Part shown: positions 25,726 through 33,276 of the stretch, piece after piece
Layout: each line of letters starts with the position of its first letter
Numbering within the stretch: the stretch's first letter is position 1
NCBI GenBank assembly: GCA_027532775.1
Contig: JAPZTO010000001.1
Coordinates: forward strand, 948,965-1,012,964
Reading direction: 5' to 3'
DNA: 64,000 bases
Source: Beijerinckiaceae bacterium
GTDB taxonomy: Bacteria > Pseudomonadota > Alphaproteobacteria > Rhizobiales > Beijerinckiaceae
Notes under the pieces: generated by a model
Told to the model about the DNA's origin: nothing
The model's input: only the letters and a program-made list of their open reading frames with translations
Database searches by the model: none
Program-made: the position numbers and the translations under genes

Positions 25726-26179
25726 TTTTCTTTTCCGAACGCTTCCAGTCATTTGTAGGCGCTATGCCTTCCGCAGTTGGAAGCCACGTCAGACAAAATC
25801 GCGACGGTCGCTTGGCACAGCCGTAACTCCGTCCGCCTTGCACCGTCATCAGCACGAAGCCTGCCTGCTCCAATTCGCGGAGAGCGCCAGGGATTGAACT
25901 CTCCCTGACACCAAACGACTTGAAGTCCGAGTAAGTCACTGCAAGGAACCCATTCTGGCGACCGGCATGAGCCATGTGCTCGTCGATCAACCGAAAGAGA
26001 CAATGCAGTGCTGCCCGGGATAGCAAGCGAAACGCCTGAGAAGTAATCATTTCTCGGGTGAGCCAAAACCAGGCTTGCCCTTCCGGCGGCCCCAGCATTT
26101 TTCGCAGTTTCTGGTCCGCCGGTATCGATGTCGTTCTTCCCTTGGCATCATGCCGGCATCCGGTATGGCGCACTGGCAT
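25658..26179 (-). CDS. Island-borne hypothetical protein, winged-helix-like, with eroded C-terminal tail
   Basis: A 173-residue protein resembling a family common in alphaproteobacterial integrative islands: PEGQAWFWLTREM near the start, then AHAGRQNGFLAVTYSDF, SIPGALRELEQAGFV and a PSRFCLTWLPT closing strand. The helix-turn-helix-like middle suggests DNA binding, perhaps in replication or excision of the element, but no function is proven. The tail (KIPALENGCALPPKAGAGEQ) consists of short Pro/Gly modules. In the same frame, beyond two stop codons, another module (EFPAPKNGGPLYILG) follows, so the tail was probably longer and has been shortened. It is the distal member of a minus-strand module ending the island. 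Confidence 0.55.
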   Translation of the reverse strand: MPVRHTGCRHDAKGRTTSIPADQKLRKMLGPPEGQAWFWLTREMITSQAFRLLSRAALHCLFRLIDEHMAHAGRQNGFLAVTYSDFKSFGVRESSIPGALRELEQAGFVLMTVQGGRSYGCAKRPSRFCLTWLPTAEGIAPTNDWKRSEKKIPALENGCALPPKAGAGEQSGT

Positions 26180-26215
26180 TACAGCGTCCTCAATTCCAGC
26201 CGAGGACGATTGGGG

Positions 26216-26437
26216 CTAGTCATAATCGGCACCGCTCAGGAACCCAGCCTGCTCAGCTATGAGGCGCGCAACATGCGGGGAGAATCCAAAGCGCTTTGCG
26301 ATCAGGCGTGCGGCCATGTTTGTTCTTGGGTGGACATCGGCCGCTTGTTCTAAGGCCCATGCGAAGAGCGGCAGGGTCGAGGAAGGCAGTTCTTCCCCGT
26401 TGCGGCGCGAGGCCAGTTTGTGCAATGCTTTTGGCAT
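26216..26437 (-). CDS. Small island-borne hypothetical protein
   Basis: A 73-residue protein of unknown function. The sequence pattern LPLFAWALEQ in the middle and LIAKRFGFSPHVARLIAEQAG at the end, one potential helix-turn-helix, recalls small proteins that accompany integrases in rhizobial islands. It lies between the excisionase-like gene and the winged-helix-like gene on the same strand, so it may be part of the same operon. No catalytic motif is visible. Confidence 0.5.
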   Translation of the reverse strand: MPKALHKLASRRNGEELPSSTLPLFAWALEQAADVHPRTNMAARLIAKRFGFSPHVARLIAEQAGFLSGADYD

Positions 26438-26509
26438 TGGAAAATCCTGTCGTGGGGGTTTCTGATAAAGGCCCGGCTTGGCGCTGACACGCCTGCCGGG
26501 CCGCTTCGG

Positions 26510-26719
26510 TCAAATCGCACGGTCGGCGCGCGGCGAAGTTTCTTGATCCAAGCTGTCAATGAAGCGCCGCAACTCGGAGCTGCGGACAAAGGTCCGGCGA
26601 CCAAGCTTCACGACCCGAAGGCGGCCTGCCCTCACCAGCGCATGGCCCCAGGTTGGCCGCACCCCTAAGATTTTGATCGCTTCAGAAAAGGTGCGAAGTT
26701 GGTCGAGGTCGTTGTGCAT
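26510..26719 (-). CDS. Excisionase-like small DNA-binding protein
   Basis: A 69-residue protein with the layout of MerR/HTH_17-type excisionases: a predicted winged helix with TFSEAIKILGVRPTWGHALV, the short turn AGRLRVVKLGRRTFVRSSEL and a final helix LRRFIDSLD. The ribosome-binding site AAAGGAGG lies seven bases before the ATG, an unusually strong one that fixes this start over a longer upstream frame. Position next to the integrase module suggests a directionality factor (Xis/AlpA-like) for island excision. Function is inferred. Confidence 0.65.
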   Translation of the reverse strand: MHNDLDQLRTFSEAIKILGVRPTWGHALVRAGRLRVVKLGRRTFVRSSELRRFIDSLDQETSPRADRAI

Positions 26720-26810
26720 CGTTGGTCCTCCTTTGACACCACACCAATGTGCGTGGGTTGGACCGACGATTGACGGGTTCGAGAAGAGCTGCACGTCCCC
26801 AATTAGCGAA

Positions 26811-27602
26811 TTATTTTTCCTGCAATTGGGGACGTATCTTCGGCATGGCAGAGGCGACCTGCTTGCGGGTAGGTTTTGGGCCGCCGCCAAGCGTCACCAA
26901 TTGTTGAATGAATTGAACGAATGGAGGGTCCGAATCTCCCGCTGGAATGTTCCTTGGGCTTATACTTGCCGCTCGCCCTGAAAGGCCTGTCCAAGCCGGT
27001 ATTGCCATAAACACGAGAGCGGTAAGTGCAGGGTCTTTTGGAGCTCCTGTTTTTCTAGCAAGAAGGTTTTTATTTAATTTTTGTTCTCTTATATAGCGTG
27101 AAGTGGCTTCTAAATTTTTTAACTTCTGACAAAATATTTGTGATTTTTTGAAAGAAACTCGTGCTGTTTGAGCAAAATCCACGTTTCCTGATGCTTTTAA
27201 GAACTCGTCATCATAGAGAAAATCACTGGCAATCGAATTTCTTAAAAAGCGGTCTACCCAAGCAATATGCTTGTTCTTTTCTACCTCCAGCGGATCGCTG
27301 CTTGAAAATGCCGAATTGTGTAATTTTTCTAATCCATAAACAATTTTTTTGCATGAATTTTCTATCTCTAGAATCATGCGATTAATTTCTTGTGGGTTTG
27401 GAAGACTTGCAAATTCTGTTATTTTGTTTCTACGCTCAGAATAGGCCCAAATTATTTTCATTATTACAAATATATGATTGTATTTTTCTTTTTCATTGCA
27501 ACTCCATTTCTCAATGACGGATTTTATTTCACTGCTTTTGTTAAAAATTTCTGCAATCCCAATTTGATTTGATTTTGACGATACGCCACCATCGCGCGAC
27601 AT
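26811..27602 (-). CDS. Unknown protein translationally coupled to the integrase, mosaic composition
   Basis: A 263-residue protein that I do not recognise. Residues 1 to about 185 are charged and helical (for example EKEKYNHIFVIMKIIWAYSE, QEINRMILEIENSCKKIVYG) and encoded by AT-rich DNA. The last 75 residues (from KDPALTALVFMAIPAWTGL to PTRKQVASAM) are encoded by GC-rich DNA like the rest of the island and resemble C-terminal segments of small proteins found beside integrases. Its ATG overlaps the integrase stop as TAATG, so it is translated with the integrase. The N-terminal part may be cargo inserted or swapped into a pre-existing gene. It has no signal peptide or membrane helix. A role in excision control or defence are both possible; neither is shown. 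Confidence 0.6.
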   Translation of the reverse strand: MSRDGGVSSKSNQIGIAEIFNKSSEIKSVIEKWSCNEKEKYNHIFVIMKIIWAYSERRNKITEFASLPNPQEINRMILEIENSCKKIVYGLEKLHNSAFSSSDPLEVEKNKHIAWVDRFLRNSIASDFLYDDEFLKASGNVDFAQTARVSFKKSQIFCQKLKNLEATSRYIREQKLNKNLLARKTGAPKDPALTALVFMAIPAWTGLSGRAASISPRNIPAGDSDPPFVQFIQQLVTLGGGPKPTRKQVASAMPKIRPQLQEK

Positions 27603-28822
27603 TACCTCATTCTCCCTTCAGAATTGTCTTTTTTGTCGATACGGAGCTCATCAAGATAATCCGCCCACCACTGGGCCATGCGCTGACGTTCCTCGAAAAA
27701 ATCAGAACGCGAATAGATGGCTCGCACCGCGTTCTTGTCCTTGCGCGATTGGGCGATCTCGATTGCGTCCGCTGAAAAGAGCCCGCTCTCATTCAAGATG
27801 GTGGAGGCCGTCGCACGAAAGCCATGCGAGGTCATTTCATCCGCACCAAAGCCCATGCGGCGCAAGGCGATGTTCAGGGTGTTTTCGCTGATCGGCTTCC
27901 TGGCGGAAACGATGCCCGGGAACACCAGGTCTCCGCGCCCGGTGATCGTGTGCAACTCGCGCAGGATGGTGACGGCTTGACGAGCCAGCGGCACACGCTG
28001 GTCGCGGCGCATCTTCATTCGAGATGCGGGAATGCTCCAAAACGCCTTGTCCAGATCAAACTCGCGCCATTCGGCTTTGCGTAGCTCGCCCGGCCGCTGG
28101 TAAACGAGCGCCATCAACTTGAGCGCTGCAACGGTTTCGGGTTGGCCTCGGAAGCCGTCGACCGCGCGAAGCAACTCGCCAAAGCGGGCCGGTTCAAGAA
28201 TGGCGGCGCGATGCTTCACTTGCGGCTTTGCCAGTGCACCGCGCAGGGCGAAGGTCGGATCATTGGTGGCGCGCCCTGTGGCCACGGCAAAGCGGAAAAC
28301 CTCGCCGATGCTCGAGCGCATCCGCCTTGCGGTCTCCAGCCGCCCGGTGGACTCCACCGCCTGCAGCACTTTCAGCACCTCCGGTGGCGTGATCCCAGCA
28401 ATCGGCCGCCTGCCAAACGCGTCGCCTGCAAGACTGTAAAGCCACTCGCGCTTGCCGATCGTGTTGGAGGCCTTGCCCTCGCGCTTCTTCTTGGCCAGCA
28501 ACTCGGCAGCGACGGATGCAAATGTGTGGGCCTCGCTGTCGAGTTTGTGGGCCTTTGCCGCTTTCTCGTGATCAAAGGGATCAATGCCATCGGCCAACAG
28601 CGTCTTGGCTTCACTGCGCTTGGCTCGGGCCTTTTCCAATGTGACGGTCGGATAGGCCCCGAATGACAGCTTGCGCTGGATGCCTTTGGCGTTCCGATAC
28701 ATCAGTACCCAAAGCTTGGAGCCAGACGGCATCACCCGAAGCTGCAATCCGCCACCATCCGACTTTTTATAGGGCTTTTCCGCCGGCTTGAATCCGCGAA
28801 TGGCTAGGTCGGTCAACGGCAT
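27602..28822 (-). CDS. P4-type tyrosine integrase of the island
   Basis: A 406-residue site-specific recombinase. The N-terminal arm-binding domain (DUF4102-like: MPLTDLAIRGFKPAEKPYKK, DGGGLQLRV, KLSFGAYPTVTLEKAR) is followed by a core-binding region and the catalytic domain. Catalytic positions: Arg243 in YQRPGEL, Lys270, His333 and Arg336 in SHGFRATAS, Tyr370 in AIYSR. At the position usually His or Trp before the tyrosine, Arg360 seems to stand. It inserts and excises the island at the 3' end of tRNA-Leu, next to which it lies. The start at 28822 matches the usual MPLTDLAIRG; a longer frame upstream covers the arm sites. Confidence 0.92.
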   Translation of the reverse strand: MPLTDLAIRGFKPAEKPYKKSDGGGLQLRVMPSGSKLWVLMYRNAKGIQRKLSFGAYPTVTLEKARAKRSEAKTLLADGIDPFDHEKAAKAHKLDSEAHTFASVAAELLAKKKREGKASNTIGKREWLYSLAGDAFGRRPIAGITPPEVLKVLQAVESTGRLETARRMRSSIGEVFRFAVATGRATNDPTFALRGALAKPQVKHRAAILEPARFGELLRAVDGFRGQPETVAALKLMALVYQRPGELRKAEWREFDLDKAFWSIPASRMKMRRDQRVPLARQAVTILRELHTITGRGDLVFPGIVSARKPISENTLNIALRRMGFGADEMTSHGFRATASTILNESGLFSADAIEIAQSRKDKNAVRAIYSRSDFFEERQRMAQWWADYLDELRIDKKDNSEGRMR

Positions 28823-28823
28823 T

Positions 28824-28876
28824 TGTGGGCCTCGCGCCTGTGGGCTTTCGCCAAGGCCCACATTCAGGCCCACAAA
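28824..28876. repeat. Candidate integrase arm-type sites, right end
   Basis: Two inverted copies (TGTGGGCC at 28824, TGTGGGCT at 28839) face two direct copies (GGCCCACA at 28855 and 28867). The direct pair has the same 12-base spacing as the pair at the left end. They lie immediately upstream of the integrase start, so they may also serve autoregulation. Confidence 0.6.
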
Positions 28877-28915
28877 CCACACGACTGTCAACGGAGGCGC
28901 CCGAACGCCAACGAA

Positions 28916-29001
28916 CCCCAAACAGCAAAAAACCGGCCTTTCGGGCCGGTTTTTTGGTACTAACGGTTGGTGCCGAAAGTCAATTTGGTGCCCAGGAGAG
29001 G
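28916..29001. repeat. Right attachment-site repeat (attR), including the tRNA-Leu 3' end
   Basis: Direct repeat partner of 12252-12336. It begins with CCCCAAACAGC, contains the terminator and spacer, and ends inside the tRNA-Leu gene at GCCCAGGAGAGG. Here the tRNA sequence continues intact, so this end carries the functional gene. Confidence 0.88.
28927..28955 (-). terminator. Rho-independent terminator of tRNA-Leu
   Basis: An A/T run flanks CCGGCC and GGCCGG with a five-base loop, giving a strong hairpin with a T-tract in either direction. It lies about 30 bases beyond the tRNA 3' end. Confidence 0.85.
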
Positions 29002-29070
29002 ACTCGAACCTCCACGGCTTTCACCACTGGTACCTGAAACCAGCGCGTCTACCAATTCCGCCACCTGGGC
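28986..29070 (-). tRNA. tRNA-Leu, anticodon CAG
   Basis: On the minus strand an 85-base tRNA begins GCCCAGGTGGCGGAATTGGT and ends TCCTGGGCACCA. The acceptor arms GCCCAGG and CCTGGGC pair, the anticodon arm CTGGT-TTCAGGT-ACCAG places CAG at 34-36, a long variable arm (class II) follows, and GGTTCGAGTCC forms the T loop. CCA is encoded. It reads CUG codons. The last 16 bases are part of the island attachment site, and the gene is unbroken after integration. Confidence 0.95.
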
Positions 29071-29203
29071 ATTGGCGCCTCAATGCCGGCCTCCGGCGCG
29101 ATTGTCAACCGGCTCTGTTCTTCTTGATGAGGTCGTTGTGATTGATCGACGACGATGAAAGGACTAGAGCAGCGAAGCACCCGGGAGAACAAGGTTGGCA
29201 TCC

Positions 29204-30175
29204 ATGACGCACGGTTCGCGGCTCGTCACAATTTTCGGTGGTTCCGGCTTTGTCGGCCGGCATCTGGTCCGGGCGCTGGCCCGCGAGGGCTGGCGGATCC
29301 GGGTTGCCGTGCGCCGGCCGGACCTTGCCGGCCATCTCCAGCCGCTGGGCGCTGTCGGGCAGATCCACGCGGTACAGGCCAATTTGCGCTACCGTGATTC
29401 GGTCGCGCGGGCGCTGCAGGGCGCCGATGCGGCGGTAAATCTTGTCGGCATCCTCGCGGAGAGCGGCCGGCAGAGCTTCAATGCGGTTCAGGCGCAGGGT
29501 GCAAGGGCCGTGGCGGAGGAGGCGGCGAAAGCCGGCATCACCCGGTTTGTCCAGCTATCGGCCATCGGGGCCGATGCCGATTCGGCGGCAGCCTATGCGC
29601 GCACCAAGGCGCAGGGCGAGGCCTTCGTCCGGGCCGCCATTCCGGAGGCGGTGATCCTGCGGCCCTCGATCGTGTTCGGGCCGGAAGACCAGTTCTTCAA
29701 CCGCTTCGCGCGCATGGCGCAGTTCCTGCCGTTCCTGCCCCTGATCGGGGGCGGCGAGACGCGGTTCCAGCCTGTTTTCGTGGGTGACGTGGCCCTTGCA
29801 GCGGCGAAGGCGCTGGATGGCGGCGCCCGTGAAGGCACGACCTACGAACTCGGCGGGCCGGATATCCGGAGCTTCCGCGCCCTGCTCGAATATATCCTCA
29901 CGATCACCCATCGCCGCCGCCTGCTGCTCTCGGTGCCGTTCCCGCTGGCACGCCTTCAGGCGAGCGTGCTCGAGGTTCTGCCGGGCAAGATGCTCACGGT
30001 CGACCAGGTGACGATGCTGGAGACCGACAATATCGTCAGCGCGGCGGCAGAAACAGAGGGCCGCACCCTGGCCGGCCTCGGTATCAGCCCGGCTTCCTTC
30101 GAGGCGATCGTCCCGACCTACCTCTATTCGTTCCGGCCGCATGGCCAGTTCGACAGGCCGGAATCGGCAGGCTGA
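29204..30175 (+). CDS. NDUFA9-like NAD(P)-binding protein, complex I-associated
   Basis: A 323-residue atypical short-chain dehydrogenase with the nucleotide-binding GGSGFVGRHLVRAL at the N-terminus, then RLEG-like spacing to NLVGILAESGRQSF and the AYARTKAQGE segment that replaces the usual YxxxK. This pattern, with RPSIVFGPEDQFFNRFA and QPVFVGDVA, is typical of the alphaproteobacterial homologues of mitochondrial NDUFA9, which stabilise NADH dehydrogenase. The ATG at 29204 has AAGG nine bases upstream; a TTG nine bases earlier is possible. It stands alone next to tRNA-Leu and converges with the hydroxyacid dehydrogenase gene. Confidence 0.85.
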   Translation: MTHGSRLVTIFGGSGFVGRHLVRALAREGWRIRVAVRRPDLAGHLQPLGAVGQIHAVQANLRYRDSVARALQGADAAVNLVGILAESGRQSFNAVQAQGARAVAEEAAKAGITRFVQLSAIGADADSAAAYARTKAQGEAFVRAAIPEAVILRPSIVFGPEDQFFNRFARMAQFLPFLPLIGGGETRFQPVFVGDVALAAAKALDGGAREGTTYELGGPDIRSFRALLEYILTITHRRRLLLSVPFPLARLQASVLEVLPGKMLTVDQVTMLETDNIVSAAAETEGRTLAGLGISPASFEAIVPTYLYSFRPHGQFDRPESAG

Positions 30176-31171
30176 TCAGCCCGGCAGGGCCAGCACGCGA
30201 TCCGGCGGGGTGTGGCCGTCGATGAAGGTCTTGATGTTGATGATGACCTTCTCGCCCATCTCGTTCCGGCTTTCGACCGTGGACGACCCCATATGCGGCA
30301 TCAGCGCGACCTTGCCGAGTTCAGCGAGCCGGATCAGCCGCGTCGAGACGGCAGGCTCGCTCTCGTAGACATCCAGCGCGGCGCCGGCGAGCAGATCCTG
30401 TTCGAGCATATCCGTCAGCGCTTCGGTATCGACGATCTCGCCGCGGGCCGTGTTCACGAGGATCGCATCCGGCTTGAGCAGGCGCAGGCGACGGCCGGAA
30501 AGCAGGTGGAAGCTTGCCGGCGTGTGCGGGCAGTGGACGGTGACAATGTCCATCCGCGCGAGCATGCGATCGAGCGAGTCCCAGTAGGTGGCCTGCAACT
30601 CCTCCTCGACGCGTTTCGCGGCCGGGCGGCGGTTATGATAATGCACCTGCAACCCGAAGGCGCGGGCGCGCCGGGCGACCGCCAGGCCGATGCGGCCCAT
30701 GCCGATGATCCCCAGCCGCTTGCCATGGATGCGATGGCCGAGCATCCAGCCCGGCGACCAGCCATGCCATTGCCCGCCGGGAATGACCCGCACGCCCTCG
30801 ACAAAGCGCCGCGCGACCGCCACGATCAGCGCCATCGTGAAATCGGCCATGTCCTCGGTGAGGACGCCGGGCGTATTGGTGACAGTGATGTGCCGCTTCA
30901 TGGCGGCGGCGACATCGATATTGTCAGTGCCATTGCCGAAATTGGCGATCAGCTTCAGCTGGGGGCCGGCCTCGGCGATCAGTTCGGCGTCGATCCGGTC
31001 CGTGATGGTCGGCACAAGGACCTTCGCCCGCCGGACAGCCGCCACAAGCGCCTCGCGCGACATCGGCTCGTCGGTTTCGTTCCGGACGAGATCAAACAGC
31101 TCGGCCATCCGCGTTTCGATGCCCTCGGGCAATCGGCGGGTCAGGATGACAAGCGGTTTCTCCCGGTTCAT
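30176..31171 (-). CDS. D-isomer-specific 2-hydroxyacid dehydrogenase (glyoxylate/glycerate type)
   Basis: A 331-residue NAD(P)-dependent dehydrogenase. The nucleotide-binding motif GIIGMGRIGLAVARRA lies near residue 150. Catalytic residues are visible: Arg in NTARGEIVDTEAL, Glu in the DVYESEP region and His in MPHMGSSTVES. NFGNGTDNIDV precedes the catalytic domain. It would reduce 2-oxo acids such as glyoxylate or hydroxypyruvate to D-hydroxyacids. The start at 31171 matches the domain boundary; 45 upstream codons in the same frame lack family features. The exact substrate is not resolved: D-glycerate dehydrogenase is the common annotation. Confidence 0.82.
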   Translation of the reverse strand: MNREKPLVILTRRLPEGIETRMAELFDLVRNETDEPMSREALVAAVRRAKVLVPTITDRIDAELIAEAGPQLKLIANFGNGTDNIDVAAAMKRHITVTNTPGVLTEDMADFTMALIVAVARRFVEGVRVIPGGQWHGWSPGWMLGHRIHGKRLGIIGMGRIGLAVARRARAFGLQVHYHNRRPAAKRVEEELQATYWDSLDRMLARMDIVTVHCPHTPASFHLLSGRRLRLLKPDAILVNTARGEIVDTEALTDMLEQDLLAGAALDVYESEPAVSTRLIRLAELGKVALMPHMGSSTVESRNEMGEKVIINIKTFIDGHTPPDRVLALPG

Positions 31172-31340
31172 GAGCGCTCCCGTCCAGTGGCGGCCCGTCA
31201 GGCTCGCTGCCGTTTCGATCTGATTAGCGTGCAATAAACGGGACGTTAACGCGCGTCGACAAAAAACGAAGGGTGACAGGCGGCGCATGCCCCGGACTTG
31301 CCGCATTGGCGGGCGAAGCAGGCGCAGGATGAGGAACGGG

Positions 31341-31883
31341 ATGATGCGTCATATGGGGTCAGGATCGGTCCGACTTGCCTTCGGCCTCGGGATTGCCGCG
31401 TTCGCCTTCGCCACCGCGCCGGTGCGGGCCGAGGATCCGGCGACGACAGGCTCGGTGACCAAGCTGCCGATCCCGCGTTTTGTCAGCCTCAAACCGTCCG
31501 ATACCCCGATGCGGGAGGGGCCGAGCAAGGACCACCGGATCAAGTGGGTCTTCAAGCGAGAAGGCCTGCCGGTGGAAGTGATCGGCGAGCATGATCACTG
31601 GCGCCGCGTGCGGGATTCCGAAAGCACGGATGGCTGGGTGTATTTCGGCCGGCTGTCCAACCGCCGCACCGTAATTATCCGGGCGGGCAAGACCTCGACC
31701 GAGCAGAACCTCTATCGTGACGACCGCGAGACCAGCGCGGTGGTTGCGCGGTTACAGCCGGGCGTGATCGCGAATGTGCAGAACTGCTCGCGCGACTGGT
31801 GCAAGGTCAGCGTCGAAAGCTATTCGGGCTATGTGCGGAAGGATGCCGTCTGGGGGGTTTATCCGGACGAAACCGTCAAGTGA
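31341..31883 (+). CDS. Exported bacterial SH3-domain protein
   Basis: A 180-residue secreted protein. The signal peptide core VRLAFGLGIAAFAFATA is followed by a cleavage region near PVRAED. Two SH3-like segments follow: LKPSDTPMREGPSKDHRIKW with VEVIGEHDHWRRVRDSE and GWVYFGRL, then LQPGVIANVQNCSRDWCKV and VESYSGYVRKDAVWGVYP. It is probably a periplasmic peptidoglycan- or protein-binding factor of unknown partner (DUF1058-like). The ATG at 31341 has GAGGA six bases upstream. It is divergent from the dehydrogenase gene. Confidence 0.78.
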   Translation: MMRHMGSGSVRLAFGLGIAAFAFATAPVRAEDPATTGSVTKLPIPRFVSLKPSDTPMREGPSKDHRIKWVFKREGLPVEVIGEHDHWRRVRDSESTDGWVYFGRLSNRRTVIIRAGKTSTEQNLYRDDRETSAVVARLQPGVIANVQNCSRDWCKVSVESYSGYVRKDAVWGVYPDETVK

Positions 31884-31905
31884 AGGCCCGGACGTCCTGA
31901 AAGAA

Positions 31906-31938
31906 TTCAGGAGGCCTTGAAGCGTTCAGGAGGCCTTG
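31906..31938. repeat. Tandem 19-base duplication across the irr stop codon
   Basis: TTCAGGAGGCCTTG occurs at 31906-31919 and again at 31925-31938. The second copy encodes, on the minus strand, the last codons and stop of irr; the first copy lies just beyond it. Confidence 0.75.
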
Positions 31939-32435
31939 CGCCGCAGCCGGACGACGACTTCCACGCGGGCGATTTCCATTCCCTCCGGCGGCTCCGGCAG
32001 ATTGCTGACCGCGAGATCGCGGCCGGGAATATCCACCAGCGTATCGCCACCCTCGACGAAGAAATGGTGGTGGTCGGACGTGTTGGTGTCGAAATAGGTC
32101 CGACCGCCATCCACCGCGATCTCGCGCAGCAGCCCGGCCTGGGTGAACTGGTTCAGCGTGTTGTAGACCGTGGCGAGGGATACCGGCACGCGGGCGCGCT
32201 GGGCCTCCTCGAACAGGGTTTCCGCCGCGAGATGACGGTCGCCGCGGCCGAAGAGCAGCCAGCCGAGGGCAACGCGCTGGCGCGTCGGGCGCAGGCCCGC
32301 ATCGCGCAGGCGCTCCTTGAGGTCATGGACAGGGCATCCGGCAAGGTTCGCCGGCAGGCGTGCCGCCTCGGACGCCGCCCTCCCGCCGTCCAGACCCCGG
32401 ATCACATTGACCATTCGCGCCACAGGTCGCTCCAT
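31926..32435 (-). CDS. irr: Iron response regulator Irr (Fur family)
   Basis: A 169-residue Fur-superfamily regulator. It has the winged helix (RLRDAGLRPTRQRVALGWLL, SLATVYNTLNQF) and the dimerisation domain with the His-rich DHHHFFVEGGD that in Irr contributes to heme binding and replaces the usual Fur metal site. Irr represses or activates iron and heme genes under low iron, mainly in Hyphomicrobiales. The divergent fabA-fabB-fabI group next to it is a conserved arrangement in that order and supports the assignment. The ATG at 32435 gives a slightly long N-terminus of about 35 residues before the winged helix, usual for Irr. Confidence 0.9.
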   Translation of the reverse strand: MERPVARMVNVIRGLDGGRAASEAARLPANLAGCPVHDLKERLRDAGLRPTRQRVALGWLLFGRGDRHLAAETLFEEAQRARVPVSLATVYNTLNQFTQAGLLREIAVDGGRTYFDTNTSDHHHFFVEGGDTLVDIPGRDLAVSNLPEPPEGMEIARVEVVVRLRRKAS

Positions 32436-32664
32436 CTGGTTGTCCTTCCTACCTATCGCTTTAACCCCGTCGAAACAAGGTCGTCCGGCCCATCCTGCCC
32501 CAAAGGCCTAACGAACCCGTATTCCCGCGCGGCTTTGAGGGCAAAAATGCAGCGGATTCCAAAAATCGATTCAGTGCGGCACGAATTTGCACTAGACGGG
32601 AGCGGGTTTGACCGATTTATGACGTCAAAGGCCTTGCATGGCCGGGACGCAGCGAAGGGCGACA

Positions 32665-33186
32665 ATGAGCAACGAGACTGGCGAGCGGCAATCGAGCTTT
32701 TCCTACGAAGAGCTTCTGGCATGCGGGCGTGGCGAGCTGTTCGGCATGGGCAATGCCCAGCTTCCCGCACCGCCGATGCTGATGTTCGACCGGATTGCCC
32801 TGATCTCGGAGACCGGTGGCGCCTATGGCAAGGGCGAGATCCGTGCCGAACTCGATGTCCGGCCCGATCTCTGGTTCTTCCCGTGCCATTTCAAGGGCGA
32901 CCCGGTCATGCCGGGCTGCCTCGGGCTCGACGCGCTATGGCAGCTGACCGGCTTCTACCTCGGCTGGCTCGGCCTGCCGGGCCGCGGCCGTGCGCTGGGC
33001 GTGGGTGAAGTGAAATTCGCTGACCAGGTCCTGCCAAGCGTGAAGAAGGTCGTGTATGGCGTCGATGTGAAGCGGGTCTTCAAGGGCAAGCTGGTTCTCG
33101 GCATCGCCGATGGCTGGCTTGAAGCCGATGGCAAGCGTATCTACACGACGACCGACATGCGGGTCGGGCTGTTCCAGCCAACCTGA
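32665..33186 (+). CDS. fabA: 3-hydroxydecanoyl-ACP dehydratase/isomerase FabA
   Basis: A 173-residue hot-dog-fold enzyme. It dehydrates 3-hydroxyacyl-ACP and isomerises the trans-2 to the cis-3 decenoyl form, starting unsaturated fatty acid synthesis. The active-site His and Asp are in [14 protein letters not shown] and [10 protein letters not shown], and the central segment [16 protein letters not shown] is typical. The ATG at 32665 has AAGGG seven bases upstream; a start 27 bases earlier lacks such a site. It is followed by fabB. Confidence 0.95.
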   Translation: MSNETGERQSSFSYEELLACGRGELFGMGNAQLPAPPMLMFDRIALISETGGAYGKGEIRAELDVRPDLWFFPCHFKGDPVMPGCLGLDALWQLTGFYLGWLGLPGRGRALGVGEVKFADQVLPSVKKVVYGVDVKRVFKGKLVLGIADGWLEADGKRIYTTTDMRVGLFQPT

Positions 33187-33276
33187 CCGCCTCTTGCGGA
33201 ACGGCACCAGACGGGCCACTTGAACCGGGGCGTGACACGGATCGCGGCCCTGATGGCGAAAGACGGAGTGAGCAGA

